From Rhizobium lentis (GTDB lineage: Bacteria; Pseudomonadota; Alphaproteobacteria; Rhizobiales; Rhizobiaceae), in the NCBI RefSeq assembly GCF_014200175.1, contig NZ_JACHBD010000006.1:248001-312000 (forward strand): a DNA stretch of 64,000 nucleotides. Reading direction: 5' to 3'. This document shows positions 1 through 8,692 of this stretch, piece after piece. The translations under genes and the position numbers were made by a program. How positions within the stretch are numbered: the first letter of the stretch is position 1; each line of letters opens with the position of its first letter. The notes below the pieces were generated by a model. It made no database searches. It was not told the DNA's origin and worked only from the letters and a program-made list of their open reading frames with translations.

Positions 1-872
1 ACAGGCACGCCGCTGACTTCGGATTTGACCGCCGCCGGCCTTGGCGCCGCGGTCTTCTTCGTCGCCAAAGCGAATGCCTGGTGAAACCGCTCGTCGCTCG
101 AAATTTTGCGCGCGTCGTCCGCGGACAACTCGGCGATGATCTTGCCGATATCGGCGCCTTCGAGCCACTCTCCGAGCTCCAGCCACCGCCGGCGACCGAT
201 ATCGGGTGCAGCGCCAATGGCGTTTATCAGCTCCAAGGGCACCTGCCGCATGACGATCAGCATTCTCGACAGCGCCGCCTTATCCACGCTGAGAGCGGCC
301 ATGATAGTGTCGCGTCCGAAGCCGCGTTCCTCGAGCCGCCACGCGAAGAGCGCGCGCTCGATATAGGAAAGATTGGTCCGGGCGCTGTTTTCCTGTCCCT
401 GGCTGACGACCAGCTGGCCGTCGGTGAGATCGCGAACCACCGCACGCACGCGGATGCCGATCTCTTTGGCGGCTGCCAGGCGGCGATGGCCGTAGGCAAC
501 CTGATAGCGCCCCTTTGTCTCGGGATGCGGACGCACCAGGATCGGAACCTGCTGCCCATGTTCGCGGATCTGCTCGACAAGCTCGGCCAGCTCGGCCGCG
601 TCGATCGCCAGGCGGTCGCTGACGAAGGAGGCCTCGATCAGGCCGGGATCAAGCTCGACGATCGTCTGGCCCGCCGCAAGCTGCCGTTCCAGCTCGCTCG
701 CCCGTTCCATTTTCTCGGTGATGTTGCCGAGCGTCTTGGTAATGCCGCCGACCGGCGCGCCGACACGCTCCTGCGGCACGAAGCCAGCGATCGGACGATT
801 GTCGCGTGGCGCAATCGATTCCACCCTTGCCGGGCTCGGAGCGGAGATTTCGATGAGATTCTTGCGCGCCAT
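1..872 (-). CDS. repB: RepB, plasmid-partitioning ParB-family protein (3' end outside window)
   Basis: DNA-binding partition protein of a repABC replicon; it binds parS sites and works with RepA to segregate the plasmid. The frame is open from the ATG at 870-872 to the window edge, giving 290 residues; family members are usually near 330, so only the C-terminal end is missing. Visible features are the ParB-type nuclease-fold region (IVELDPGLIEASFV, then LVEQIREHGQQVPILVRPHP), the GHRRLAAA box, the QGQENSARTNLSYIERA box and the HTH region around DTIMAALSVDKAALSRML. The start lies 2 nt after the repA stop, so the two are translationally linked. repC and the origin should lie just left of the window. 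Confidence 0.93.
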   Translation of the reverse strand, partial: MARKNLIEISAPSPARVESIAPRDNRPIAGFVPQERVGAPVGGITKTLGNITEKMERASELERQLAAGQTIVELDPGLIEASFVSDRLAIDAAELAELVEQIREHGQQVPILVRPHPETKGRYQVAYGHRRLAAAKEIGIRVRAVVRDLTDGQLVVSQGQENSARTNLSYIERALFAWRLEERGFGRDTIMAALSVDKAALSRMLIVMRQVPLELINAIGAAPDIGRRRWLELGEWLEGADIGKIIAELSADDARKISSDERFHQAFALATKKTAAPRPAAVKSEVSGVP

Positions 873-874
873 TT

Positions 875-2068
875 CTATCTCCTTCCCCAGGTGGAGCGAA
901 TATGCGCTTCGATCTCACCATTCACGAGGTTCAGCGACTCCAGCGCCCGGTCATAGGTTCCGCGCGTGAATTGCGACCGCTCGACCTCATAGAGGGTCTG
1001 CTTGGTGACGCCGGCGTCGGCGACGGCCGTCGACTTCACCATGGCGTTATGCAGCATGCGATTGCCGAAGATCGCCCGCATGAAGCCGGTCATCTGGCTC
1101 TGCGGTCCGTCATTCGGCTCGAACCGCGTCACCAGATAGCGCATCCAGTCGTAGCTGGTGCGCCCGCCGGCCTTTTCGACGACCGACATCAGCTCGCTCG
1201 TCATCGTCAGGAACTGCGACATCGACATGACGTCGAGCATCTGCGGGTGGACCGTGATCAAAACGGAAGTTGCGGCGCAGAGCGCCGACATCGTCAGGAA
1301 TCCCAGCTGTGGCGGGCAGTCGATGACGACGACATCATAAAGGCTTTCTATTTCCGTCAACACCTCGCCGATACGGGCGAAGAACATCGTCTCCGCCGTC
1401 CCCGACGCCATTGCCTTCGGCGTCTCGTGCTCGAATTCCATCAATTCGAGGTTTCCCGGAATGAGATGCAGATTGGGCGTGTAGGTTGCGCGCACGATAT
1501 CGGCGATCGGGCGTGGTGCCTCGTATCGGATCGCCCCGTAAATCGTCTCGCCTTCACCGACGTCGAACTCCGGCTGATGGCCGAACAAGGCGGACAAGGA
1601 CGCCTGCGGATCAAGATCGACGGCAAGCACGCGATAGCCGCGGAGTGCCATGAACTGCGCCAGATGTGCCGCCGTGGTGGTCTTGCCAGAGCCGCCCTTG
1701 AAATTCATGACGGAGACGATCTGGAGCTTTTCGCCTGGCCTGCGGGCCGGCACATATTTCGGCGTTCCGTTTCGCTCGTCGAGAACTCGGCGGATCCGGT
1801 CCATGTCGATTGCGCTGTAAAGCCGACGTCCGTTTGCGAGCGGATCGGGCCCGTGGCCATCCGCAGCGACCTGCCTGAGATAACCTTCGCCAATGCCGAT
1901 GAAGGCTGCGGCTTCCGCAGGCGAGAAGGTCCTGATCGTCTTCTGGGAAAGCGGCGGAAAGATTTTCGCCTGATGCTGCTGAAGTTGATAGGACAACTCC
2001 TTCGCATCTGTTGCCAGAAGCGACGGGAGATGCTCTTGATCGTCTTGAAGAGCAAGACTCGGCTGCAT
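875..2068 (-). CDS. repA: RepA, ParA-family partitioning ATPase and repABC autorepressor
   Basis: Walker-type partition ATPase of 397 residues, normal for repABC RepA proteins. Residues 40-100 hold an MerR-like HTH region (FSPAEAAAFIGIGEGYLRQV). The deviant Walker A motif KGGSGKTTTAAHLA follows near residue 124, then the A' motif VDLDPQASLSALFG and Walker B VVIDCPPQLGFLTMSAL. RepA with RepB partitions the replicon and represses the operon by binding its promoter; the large inverted repeat just upstream (2082-2128) fits that role. A GGGAA Shine-Dalgarno sits before the ATG. First gene of the operon, followed by repB after 2 nt. Confidence 0.95.
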   Translation of the reverse strand: MQPSLALQDDQEHLPSLLATDAKELSYQLQQHQAKIFPPLSQKTIRTFSPAEAAAFIGIGEGYLRQVAADGHGPDPLANGRRLYSAIDMDRIRRVLDERNGTPKYVPARRPGEKLQIVSVMNFKGGSGKTTTAAHLAQFMALRGYRVLAVDLDPQASLSALFGHQPEFDVGEGETIYGAIRYEAPRPIADIVRATYTPNLHLIPGNLELMEFEHETPKAMASGTAETMFFARIGEVLTEIESLYDVVVIDCPPQLGFLTMSALCAATSVLITVHPQMLDVMSMSQFLTMTSELMSVVEKAGGRTSYDWMRYLVTRFEPNDGPQSQMTGFMRAIFGNRMLHNAMVKSTAVADAGVTKQTLYEVERSQFTRGTYDRALESLNLVNGEIEAHIRSTWGRR

Positions 2069-2081
2069 GATCGATTTCCCA

Positions 2082-2128
2082 AGTAACTGCGCAATTTTGA
2101 ACGAAAGCGCTTCAGTTGCGCAGTTACT
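2082..2128 (-). promoter_or_regulatory. Inverted repeat upstream of repA, probable repABC operator
   Basis: Two perfect 13-nt arms, AGTAACTGCGCAA (2082-2094) and TTGCGCAGTTACT (2116-2128), are separated by 21 nt. The proximal arm lies 14 nt before the repA start codon. Long dyads at this position serve as RepA/RepB operators in other repABC replicons; assignment here is by position. Each arm contains half of the 16-nt palindrome GTAACTGCGCAGTTAC. Confidence 0.7.
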
Positions 2129-2208
2129 ATATGCCGCGATTCGTGACCGAATTACAAACGCTTAACCAAACCACACGCCGAGGCATGCGAGACGGTGTCG
2201 GAAACCCG

Positions 2209-2230
2209 GCAGTTTCGCAGATCAAACTGC
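2209..2230. repeat. Second dyad in the repA upstream region
   Basis: Arms GCAGTTT (2209-2215) and AAACTGC (2224-2230) are separated by 8 nt, in the 277-nt non-coding stretch between repA and the vapC remnant. It could be a weak hairpin or a protein site. No parS-like GTT-N4-GC-N4-AAC palindrome was found in this interval. Confidence 0.3.
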
Positions 2231-2345
2231 GGGTGATTCGCGCCCGCCCCAGGTTCGGACAAGCAAGGCCTTCACTTTCATTACGCACATGAAATTCATA
2301 ATATTTTTGCGACCCTGCGGACGGAGACGGAAAGGGCCAACGTGA

Positions 2346-2663
2346 CTATAGCCTATCGACTTTCAGGGTGTTGCTGCCGTTGATCACCAGGAGCCCGTCG
2401 GAACCATTGTCCGGTTCGAATATGCTCACCCTCTCCGCCTTTCCGTTTTCGGAAGCGGCATCGGGCAGCGTCACCGTCAGGCCGCCAATATCGGCGGGCG
2501 CGGCAAACCAGCGGCAGGAGAAGAGGTAAGGAAGCCAAGGAAAAGGCCCAGGGACAAGGTGACCTTCGGTACTTGCTGCCTCGAGCTGGGCTATCGACCA
2601 GTCTGCCCATTCCTGGTCGTCCGTCACGAGATCCAGAAGAACATTGGTATCGATAAGCGTCAC
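2346..2663 (-). pseudogene. Truncated VapC-like PIN-domain toxin fused to an unrelated tail
   Basis: Only the first ~37 residues match a PIN-domain toxin: GTG start, then TLIDTNVLLDLVTDD (first catalytic Asp present) and EWADWSIAQLEAASTEGHL. The reading frame then runs into about 68 residues with no PIN features (ending SNTLKVDRL), which I do not recognise. Intact VapC proteins are about 130 residues and need three or four acidic residues spread along the chain, so this one cannot form a complete active site. The GTG overlaps the TGA at 2660-2662, which would have ended an unshifted vapB, the usual vapBC coupling. A deletion or insertion that joined foreign sequence after residue ~37 is the likely cause. 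Confidence 0.75.
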
Positions 2664-2676
2664 GGTTCGCCGCGCG

Positions 2677-2892
2677 TCAAAGCCATGATGGCATCTGTAT
2701 CGAGGCTTTTCCGACATGGCCGCGCAGCCTCTCGAAGCGGCTGGCCGCGCGTTTCTTGTCGGCGCGCACGAGAACCACGCTGACATCGGCAGCGCGATGA
2801 AAATCGACCTTGCTGCCGGGAACGATGCCGAGCATGTCCCGGACCGGCTTCGGAATGGTTACCTGCCCCTTCGCGGTAACGGTCGTGGCCAT
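2677..2892 (-). pseudogene. Frameshifted VapB-like AbrB/MazE-fold antitoxin
   Basis: 71 residues as read. The N-terminal swapped-hairpin DNA-binding domain is intact (TVTAKGQVTIPKPVRDMLGI, then PGSKVDFHRAADVSVVLVRAD). The C-terminus departs from the family after GHVGK. In the +1 frame the DNA continues as SLDTDAIMALTRGEP and stops at 2660-2662, exactly overlapping the vapC GTG. Adding one A to the AAAA run (TTTT at 2707-2710 on the plus strand) would restore this toxin-binding tail. The DNA-binding half may still be made; toxin neutralisation is moot because vapC is also broken. A sequencing error in the homopolymer is possible. Confidence 0.8.
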
Positions 2893-2904
2893 TCTGGTAC
2901 CTTT

Positions 2905-2932
2905 GTAATACTCTCTTTTCGAAGGGTATTAC
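2905..2932 (-). promoter_or_regulatory. Inverted repeat before vapB, candidate operator
   Basis: Arms GTAATAC (2905-2911) and GTATTAC (2926-2932) are separated by 14 nt and lie 12 nt upstream of the vapB ATG. Spaced dyads at this place are bound by VapB/VapBC in autoregulated modules; the role is inferred from position. Confidence 0.5.
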
Positions 2933-2945
2933 CTCAAGCCAGCCG

Positions 2946-3698
2946 TTAGGCGGCCATCGATTGGAAGAGCCAGTCGGAGAGGGTCTGGCTCGCCGTGCGG
3001 GCACCAGCACCGGGAAGCAGTACATCGCCGGTCAATTCGACGTCGAAATAGCAAACAGCTGGATCGGTCGTCACCGGCCGTTGGTCTTCGTTCGCGGCGA
3101 GATATATCCGCGCGATTTCGTCGATGCCGAACTGTTCCGGGCCGCCGATCTCGACAATATCGCCGACGGGAGTTCCCGCTGCCAGTTCCATCAGAAACGC
3201 GGCTACGTCACCGGCCGCGACCGGCCTCATCGCCGCCGGCGGCAACCGAAGGACGTCGCCATCGGCACCGATATCGATCAATCCGTTGATGAATTCGTAA
3301 AACTGCGTCGAGCGGAGGATCGTATAGGGTCGGCCAGAAGCACGGATGAGATTTTCCTGCACCATTTTGGCGCGGAAATAATCGCTTTCGACGAGGTAGG
3401 GCGTGCCGACGACGGAGAGAGCGATATAATGCCTGACGTTGGCTCCGGCCGCAGCGGCGAGCAGGTTCTTCGTCGATGTCCTGAAGAAATCGAACGCCGA
3501 ACTGTCGCCGAATGATGCGGCATTGGTGACGTCGATGACGATTTCGTTTCCCGCCATCGCCGCTTCGAGGCCCCTGCCCGTCACCGTATCGACGCCAAGC
3601 GATAAGGATGCGGCCGTGACATCGTGGTCCGCCCGGTGCAACTTCGCCGTGAGCTGCGTTCCGACAACGCCGCTTGCTCCCGCTACCATGATTTTCAT
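2946..3698 (-). CDS. NmrA/atypical-SDR family NAD(P)-binding oxidoreductase
   Basis: 250 residues. The N-terminal Rossmann motif MVAGASGVVGTQL (residues 4-16) is the NAD(P)-binding glycine loop, and the layout (NAASFGDSSAFDFFRTSTKNL, HYIALSVVGT, then YTILRSTQFYEF) matches the NmrA-like/atypical short-chain dehydrogenase group. These proteins either reduce small substrates or sense NAD(P) redox state; the substrate cannot be told from sequence. It is a single gene on the minus strand, with the vapB relic downstream and a divergent kinase upstream. No horizontal-transfer signs beyond its location next to the relic. Confidence 0.8.
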   Translation of the reverse strand: MKIMVAGASGVVGTQLTAKLHRADHDVTAASLSLGVDTVTGRGLEAAMAGNEIVIDVTNAASFGDSSAFDFFRTSTKNLLAAAAGANVRHYIALSVVGTPYLVESDYFRAKMVQENLIRASGRPYTILRSTQFYEFINGLIDIGADGDVLRLPPAAMRPVAAGDVAAFLMELAAGTPVGDIVEIGGPEQFGIDEIARIYLAANEDQRPVTTDPAVCYFDVELTGDVLLPGAGARTASQTLSDWLFQSMAA

Positions 3699-4037
3699 AT
3701 CGGCACCCTCTCTAATCTCTGCCCAATGCCGGCGGTTGGGCCGACAATGACCGTAAAGTTAGAGACCTTCCATCATGCCTGAGGTCCGGCGTCCTGGCCT
3801 TTGAGCATAGGGGAGCCAGCCTCCGGTATAGGGTGCGCCATCTGATAAAGCGGACTCCCGCATCCCTCTTCGCTCCCAAAGCCGGCTACATGCCCGCGCA
3901 ATGCATGGGTTTCCATGAGTTGCGGTTGTGGTGGGGCAGGATTACGGTTCGAACATGAGCTCGCCGGCCCCAAAATCAAAAACAACCACCGCAAATGCTG
4001 ACGGCCCCCCGTTATTTCCGTCCGGCAGGAGCAGCTA
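3699..4037. other. Non-coding region between the NmrA-like gene and the MASE1 kinase
   Basis: 339 nt between divergent genes, so it should hold both promoters. The one clear element is a spaced inverted repeat, TCTCTAA (3709-3715) and TTAGAGA (3759-3765), close to the NmrA-like start; it could be an operator. A GGAG Shine-Dalgarno at about 4027 precedes the kinase ATG. A short minus-strand open frame (3773-4066) overlaps the kinase start and has no recognisable content. Confidence 0.4.
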
Positions 4038-7000
4038 ATGATGAGCGTCTGGTCGCACCGTCCCAAGCTTTTGCATCTGGGCTTTTTTGTTGCGGCTTAT
4101 GTGCTTGCCTGCGGCTTTGCTCAATCTCTTGCGATCGTGCCTGGAACCGGCATTTCCATCTGGCCGGCGAGCGGACTTTTCATCGCGACGCTTATTCTTA
4201 GCTCCGGCTACAGCTGGCCGTGGTGGGTGCTGGGCGGCTGCCTGGCGGAGATGTTCAGCAATGTCCTTTGGTTTCACAGCCCACCAGTCGCCGCCTTCCT
4301 GATTTATGTCGGCAACGCGCTGGAAGCGCTGGTGGGAGCCTGGCTCGTGAACCGCGTCCTGACACGGCCGGTGCGCCTGGAAAGCCTGCAGGAAGTCCTT
4401 GCTTTCGTCGCGCTGGGCGCCGGGGTTGCCCCGATCGTCAGCGCGACTGTGGGAAGTGCTACACTTGCCTGGTTCAGCATCCTGTCGCAATCTTTCGTGA
4501 CGGCATGGCCTCTGTGGTGGATCGGCGATGCTACCGGCGTCCTCATCGTGGCGCCGCTGGTGCTGGTCGTGCTCCACAACTGGCGGGGCAGACCACAACT
4601 TTCGACCACACAGTGGATGGAAGCCTGCGTTCTCGGGCTTATCTTCCTCGCCGTTGCCGCTCTTTCGCTGAGCGGCTACCTTCCCTTCGCTTATATTATC
4701 ATGCCGCCGCTTCTATGGGCCGCGGTCCGCTTCGAGTTCAAGGGCGCGGCGGTGTCGCTGGTGCTGCTGGCGCTGATAACGGCAATCTTCACGATAACGG
4801 GCGCCAGCCAATTCGCCGGCGAGCCGGGGGCCCAGAAACACAAGCAGATCATGCTGCAGCTTTTTCTGGCCATCTCGGCGCTTTCAGCGCTCATTGTCGC
4901 CGCCATATCCCGCCAGCATCAGCTGGCAGCGCTTTCGCTGCGCCAAAGCGTGGAGGCATTGCGCGAACGGGAACGCGAGCTCTCACAGCTCGTCGACATG
5001 GTGCCGAGCCACGTCTGGCGACTGACGCCCGAGGGCGAGCCGACCTTCTTCAACAAGCGCATGGTCGATTTCCTCGGCCTTGACGTGACCGACTCCGATA
5101 GGCCGGATATGAGCCGACTGGAAGCAGTGCTTCTGGCCATCGTTCATCCCGACGATGCAGCCGAGTTCAGAGCAGCGCTCAGCCATTGCCTCGTCACCGG
5201 CGAGACCTTCGCCACGCGCTATCGGCTGCGCCGGGCCGACGGCGTTTATCGTTGGATGTCGAGCCGCGCCGAGCCGCTGCGAGATCAGATGGGCAATGTC
5301 CTCCAGTGGTATGGGCTTTGCCACGACATCGACGATCAGGTCCATGCCGAAGAGGCGCTCCGGCAAAGCGAACGGCAGCTTCAACAGATGATCGATGCCG
5401 TTCCGGTCCGCGTGTGGAGCGTCGAGCCCACCGGCGGCTCGATCTACTTCAACAAGCGCTACCAGGATCATTTTCGCACCGTCATTGCCGATTTCGACGC
5501 TGTCGGCGAGCCGAGCATCGAAGATCTGCTGCAGCGGTTGATCCATCCCGAGGATGCACCCGACGTTCAGCGCACGCTGCGGAACTGCTTCGAAACCGGC
5601 GGCGGCACCGCGATGCGGTTTCGCTGGCGCGAACAGGACGGCGTCTACCGCTGGGCCGAGTGCAGGGTGGAGCCGCGGCGTGACGACGATGGAAAGGTCG
5701 TGCAGTGGTACGGCGTTTCTCTCGATATCGACGAAGAGGTGCGGGCGCTGGAGGCCCTGCGCGAGCGCGAGCGCGAGCTGTCGCAGCTCGTGGACATGGT
5801 CCCGGCCCAGATCAGACGGCTGACACCGACAGGCGAGCCCGTCTTCTTCAACAAGCGCCTGATCGACTTCTTCGGCCTCGACGTCGGCGACATGGATCAG
5901 CCGGGCGTGAGCCGGCTGTCGGTCGTCATTCATACCCTGGTTCATCCCGATGATGCGCCGAGGCTGCTTCAGACGGTTCACCGCTCTCTCGTCAGCGGCG
6001 ATCCCTTCTCGATCAAATACCGCATGCGCCGCTTCGACGGAGCCTATCGCTGGGTCGACGGGCGCGCCGAGCCGCTGCGGGACCAGAACGGCACGATCAC
6101 GCAATGGTACGTCATTTCGGTCGATATCGACGATGAGATGCGTGCGCAGGAGGCGTTGCGCGAGCGCGAGCGCGAGCTCTCGCAACTGGTGGACATGGTT
6201 CCGAGCCTGCTCTGGCGCCTTGATCCGGACGGCACACCGACCTTCTTCAACCAGCGCCTGATCGATTTTCTCGGTCTCGACATTGTCGATATGGACACGC
6301 CCGGTGTCAGCCGGCTTGCAGCCCTCATCCAGGCCGCCGTCCATCCTGAGGATGCCGCCGGCCTTACCGAAGCACTCCACCATTCCATCGCCACCGGCGA
6401 ACGCTTCTCCAAGCAGTATCGCCTGCGGCGCGTAGATGGCGTCTATCGCTGGGTCAGAGGCAGCGCCGAGCCGCTGAGGGACGAGAACGGGCGGATCATT
6501 CAATGGTACGGCCTGACGCATGACATCGACGATCAATTGCGCATCGAGGAGGAGCTGCGCGAGAGGGAGCGTTCGCTCTGGCAGATCGTCGAAACCCTGC
6601 CGGCAATGATCGATTGCGCGGCGCCCGACGGAGAACCGGTATACCGCAACCCTCAGCTGCGCGACTTCCTCGGTTATAAGCTGGAAGAACTGGACGGCAC
6701 GGGAAAGACGAGGTTGGAAGGCACGCTCGACGCCGGCGTTCATCCCGACGACGTGGCGAGCGTCAAATTGGACTATGCCCATTCATTGCGCACCGGCGAG
6801 CCCTATGCGCGCCGGCATCGTTTGCGGCGGTTCGACGGTGAATATCGCTGGGTCGAGACACGCGCTGCGCCGATGCGCAATGCCGAGGGCGTCATCGTCC
6901 AGTGGAATGTCATCTGCCTCGATATCGACGGAGAAGTTCGGGCGGAGGAAGATCTGCGTCAAGCGCGAGAGGGCCTTGCGCGGGCGAGCCAAGTGGCGAG

Positions 7001-7673
7001 CCTTGCCGAGCTTTCGGCCTCCATCGCCCATGAGGTGAACCAGCCGCTCGCCGCGGTCGTCGCAAACTCGCATGCCTGCCAGCGCTGGCTGATGGCCGAC
7101 CCTCCGAATATGGAGCGGGCGCAGAGGACGGTCGAACGCATCATCCGCGATGCCAACTCGGCGGCGGAGGTCGTTAGCCGTATACGCGCCCTGTTCAAAC
7201 AATCGGCAGACAGAAGGGTTCATACGGCGATTTCGGGAGTCATCAGCGAGGCGCGCAACCTGATGTCGGACGAAGCGGTGCGCCGGCGCGCCCGGATAGA
7301 GGTCGCGGTCGATGGCAACCTTCCGCTCATCGCCGTCGATCGCATCCAGATCCAGCAGGTTCTGATCAATCTCATCCGCAACGGCATCGAGGCGATGGAC
7401 GCCATTGCCGGCGACAAGGTGATCGAGATGCGCGTGCACCATGTGGGCAATGCCATCCAGACCGAAATCAGCGATCGCGGCCAGGGGGTCGAGTTTCCCG
7501 AGAAGATGTTCGAGCCGTTCTTCACGACTAAGGAACACGGCATGGGTATGGGTCTGGCGATCTGCCGCTCGATCGTCGAGCTGCATGGCGGACGATTGTG
7601 GGCAGAGAAGAACAACCCGCGCGGAGCAACGTTGATCTTCACCTTGCCGATAGAAACGAAGGCGGCGTCATGA
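4038..7673 (+). CDS. MASE1-domain sensor histidine kinase with five tandem PAS/PAC modules
   Basis: 1211-residue membrane kinase. Residues ~1-295 form a multi-pass MASE1 sensor (PGTGISIWPASGLFIATL, WPLWWIGDATGVLIVAPL). Five PAS/PAC units follow at a regular 399-nt spacing, starting near 4957, 5356, 5755, 6154 and 6553; four of them share RERELSQLVDMVP or a close variant and all carry VHPDDA-like and YRWV-like motifs. The transmitter has H998 in SIAHEVNQPLAAVVANSH, the N-box LINLIRNGIEAMD, the G1 box GQGV, the F-box MFEPFFTTKEHGMGMGL and a G2 glycine loop. No receiver is attached. Its stop overlaps the next ATG (ATGA), so it signals to the three regulators downstream. MASE1 domains are membrane sensors whose ligands are mostly unknown. 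Confidence 0.92.
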   Translation: MMSVWSHRPKLLHLGFFVAAYVLACGFAQSLAIVPGTGISIWPASGLFIATLILSSGYSWPWWVLGGCLAEMFSNVLWFHSPPVAAFLIYVGNALEALVGAWLVNRVLTRPVRLESLQEVLAFVALGAGVAPIVSATVGSATLAWFSILSQSFVTAWPLWWIGDATGVLIVAPLVLVVLHNWRGRPQLSTTQWMEACVLGLIFLAVAALSLSGYLPFAYIIMPPLLWAAVRFEFKGAAVSLVLLALITAIFTITGASQFAGEPGAQKHKQIMLQLFLAISALSALIVAAISRQHQLAALSLRQSVEALRERERELSQLVDMVPSHVWRLTPEGEPTFFNKRMVDFLGLDVTDSDRPDMSRLEAVLLAIVHPDDAAEFRAALSHCLVTGETFATRYRLRRADGVYRWMSSRAEPLRDQMGNVLQWYGLCHDIDDQVHAEEALRQSERQLQQMIDAVPVRVWSVEPTGGSIYFNKRYQDHFRTVIADFDAVGEPSIEDLLQRLIHPEDAPDVQRTLRNCFETGGGTAMRFRWREQDGVYRWAECRVEPRRDDDGKVVQWYGVSLDIDEEVRALEALRERERELSQLVDMVPAQIRRLTPTGEPVFFNKRLIDFFGLDVGDMDQPGVSRLSVVIHTLVHPDDAPRLLQTVHRSLVSGDPFSIKYRMRRFDGAYRWVDGRAEPLRDQNGTITQWYVISVDIDDEMRAQEALRERERELSQLVDMVPSLLWRLDPDGTPTFFNQRLIDFLGLDIVDMDTPGVSRLAALIQAAVHPEDAAGLTEALHHSIATGERFSKQYRLRRVDGVYRWVRGSAEPLRDENGRIIQWYGLTHDIDDQLRIEEELRERERSLWQIVETLPAMIDCAAPDGEPVYRNPQLRDFLGYKLEELDGTGKTRLEGTLDAGVHPDDVASVKLDYAHSLRTGEPYARRHRLRRFDGEYRWVETRAAPMRNAEGVIVQWNVICLDIDGEVRAEEDLRQAREGLARASQVASLAELSASIAHEVNQPLAAVVANSHACQRWLMADPPNMERAQRTVERIIRDANSAAEVVSRIRALFKQSADRRVHTAISGVISEARNLMSDEAVRRRARIEVAVDGNLPLIAVDRIQIQQVLINLIRNGIEAMDAIAGDKVIEMRVHHVGNAIQTEISDRGQGVEFPEKMFEPFFTTKEHGMGMGLAICRSIVELHGGRLWAEKNNPRGATLIFTLPIETKAAS

Positions 7674-8311
7674 CGCCCGATGACCACATCGTCTTCATCG
7701 TCGACGACGATGAACGCATCCGCGAAGCGCTCGGCGAGCTGCTGGACTCGCACGGCATGCGCGCCGTTGCCTTTGAATCGGCCGGGGACTATGTGAGGGC
7801 AGACAAGCCCGATGTGCCCGCCTGCCTCATCCTCGATATCGAGCTCCCCGACATCAACGGCCTCGATCTGCAGAGGCAGATCGCCGACAGGGACCATCCG
7901 CCGATCGTCTTCATTACCGGGCATGGCGACATTCCCTCCTCGGTGCGCGCGATCAAGCATGGCGCAGTGGATTTTCTGACCAAACCGTTCAGTGACGCTG
8001 ACCTCTTGAAGGCAATCCATGCGGCACTTGCCGAGGATCGGAAAAAGCGATCGGGACGCGCCGAGCTCGACATGCTGAAACGACACTATCTCGACCTGAC
8101 GCCGCGCGAGCGCGAGGTGCTGCCGCTCGTGGTCAGCGGTCTTCTCAACAAGCAGGCGGCAGCCGAACTCGGGATCAGCGAAGTCACCCTGCAGATCCAT
8201 CGAAGAAATGTGATGCAGAAAATGGCGGCGGCCTCGCTCGCCGATCTCGTGCGGATTGCAGAGAAACTGGAAATACCGATTACCCACTCGCGCCGGGTGG
8301 GGGGGAATTGA
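7670..8311 (+). CDS. FixJ/NarL-type response regulator (receiver + LuxR HTH)
   Basis: 213 residues from the ATG that overlaps the kinase stop. The receiver has IVDDDERI, the phospho-acceptor Asp in LILDIELPDINGLDL and the Lys in DFLTKPF. The C-terminal LuxR-type HTH is LTPREREVLPLVVSGLLNK, then QAAAELGISEVTLQIHRRNV. The GHGDIPSSVRAIKHGAVDFL stretch is typical of the FixJ subfamily. Probable direct partner of the MASE1-PAS kinase because of translational coupling. An upstream in-frame start (7598) lies inside the kinase gene and lacks a ribosome site. Confidence 0.92.
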   Translation: MTPDDHIVFIVDDDERIREALGELLDSHGMRAVAFESAGDYVRADKPDVPACLILDIELPDINGLDLQRQIADRDHPPIVFITGHGDIPSSVRAIKHGAVDFLTKPFSDADLLKAIHAALAEDRKKRSGRAELDMLKRHYLDLTPREREVLPLVVSGLLNKQAAAELGISEVTLQIHRRNVMQKMAAASLADLVRIAEKLEIPITHSRRVGGN

Positions 8312-8313
8312 AC

Positions 8314-8691
8314 ATGAACGAGACAAGACATGTCGTCGCAATTGTCGATGACGATCCAAGACTGCTGGAATCGATGGGCGACCTTCTGGAATCGGCCGGT
8401 TACGTGGCCCGCGGTTTCCCGTCGGCGGGCTCGCTGCTCGTCAGCGGGCTGTCCGACCTCGACCTGCTCATCACCGATATTGGAATGCCTGGCATCGACG
8501 GATTCGAGCTTCGTGACCTGGTGAGAAAATCGCGTCCCGAGTTGCCGGTGTTCCTGATCACGGGCCGCCACGAGATCGCCGATCAAGGCCGCGCTCAGGG
8601 AGGCGGCGGATTCTTCCGCAAGCCCTTCGATGCGCAGGCCCTGCTGACGGCAATCGCCAATGCTTTACGTCAATCGAGAGATGGAGGGTGA
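8314..8691 (+). CDS. Stand-alone receiver-domain protein
   Basis: 125 residues, one receiver domain and nothing else: acidic pair in AIVDDDPRLLESMG, phospho-Asp in LLITDIGMPGIDGFEL, Thr in FLITGRHE and Lys in GGFFRKPF. The ATG at 8314 has a GGGGGAA ribosome site at good spacing; a TTG six nt earlier would sit too close. Single-domain receivers act as phosphate shuttles, sinks or protein-binding switches. It lies between two FixJ-type regulators and 2 nt after the first, so it probably belongs to the same phosphorelay. Confidence 0.85.
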   Translation: MNETRHVVAIVDDDPRLLESMGDLLESAGYVARGFPSAGSLLVSGLSDLDLLITDIGMPGIDGFELRDLVRKSRPELPVFLITGRHEIADQGRAQGGGGFFRKPFDAQALLTAIANALRQSRDGG

Positions 8692-8692
8692 C

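Noticed and set aside
1..2345. parS site near repA-repB
   Set aside because: No GTT-N4-GC-N4-AAC palindrome seen; in related replicons parS can lie beyond repC, outside this window.
3773..4066. 97-codon minus-strand frame
   Set aside because: Overlaps the kinase start, no ribosome site and no recognisable content.
4983..6782. 599-codon minus-strand open frame inside the MASE1-PAS kinase
   Set aside because: Shadow of the repeated PAS codons; no domain, and the sense frame is fully explained.
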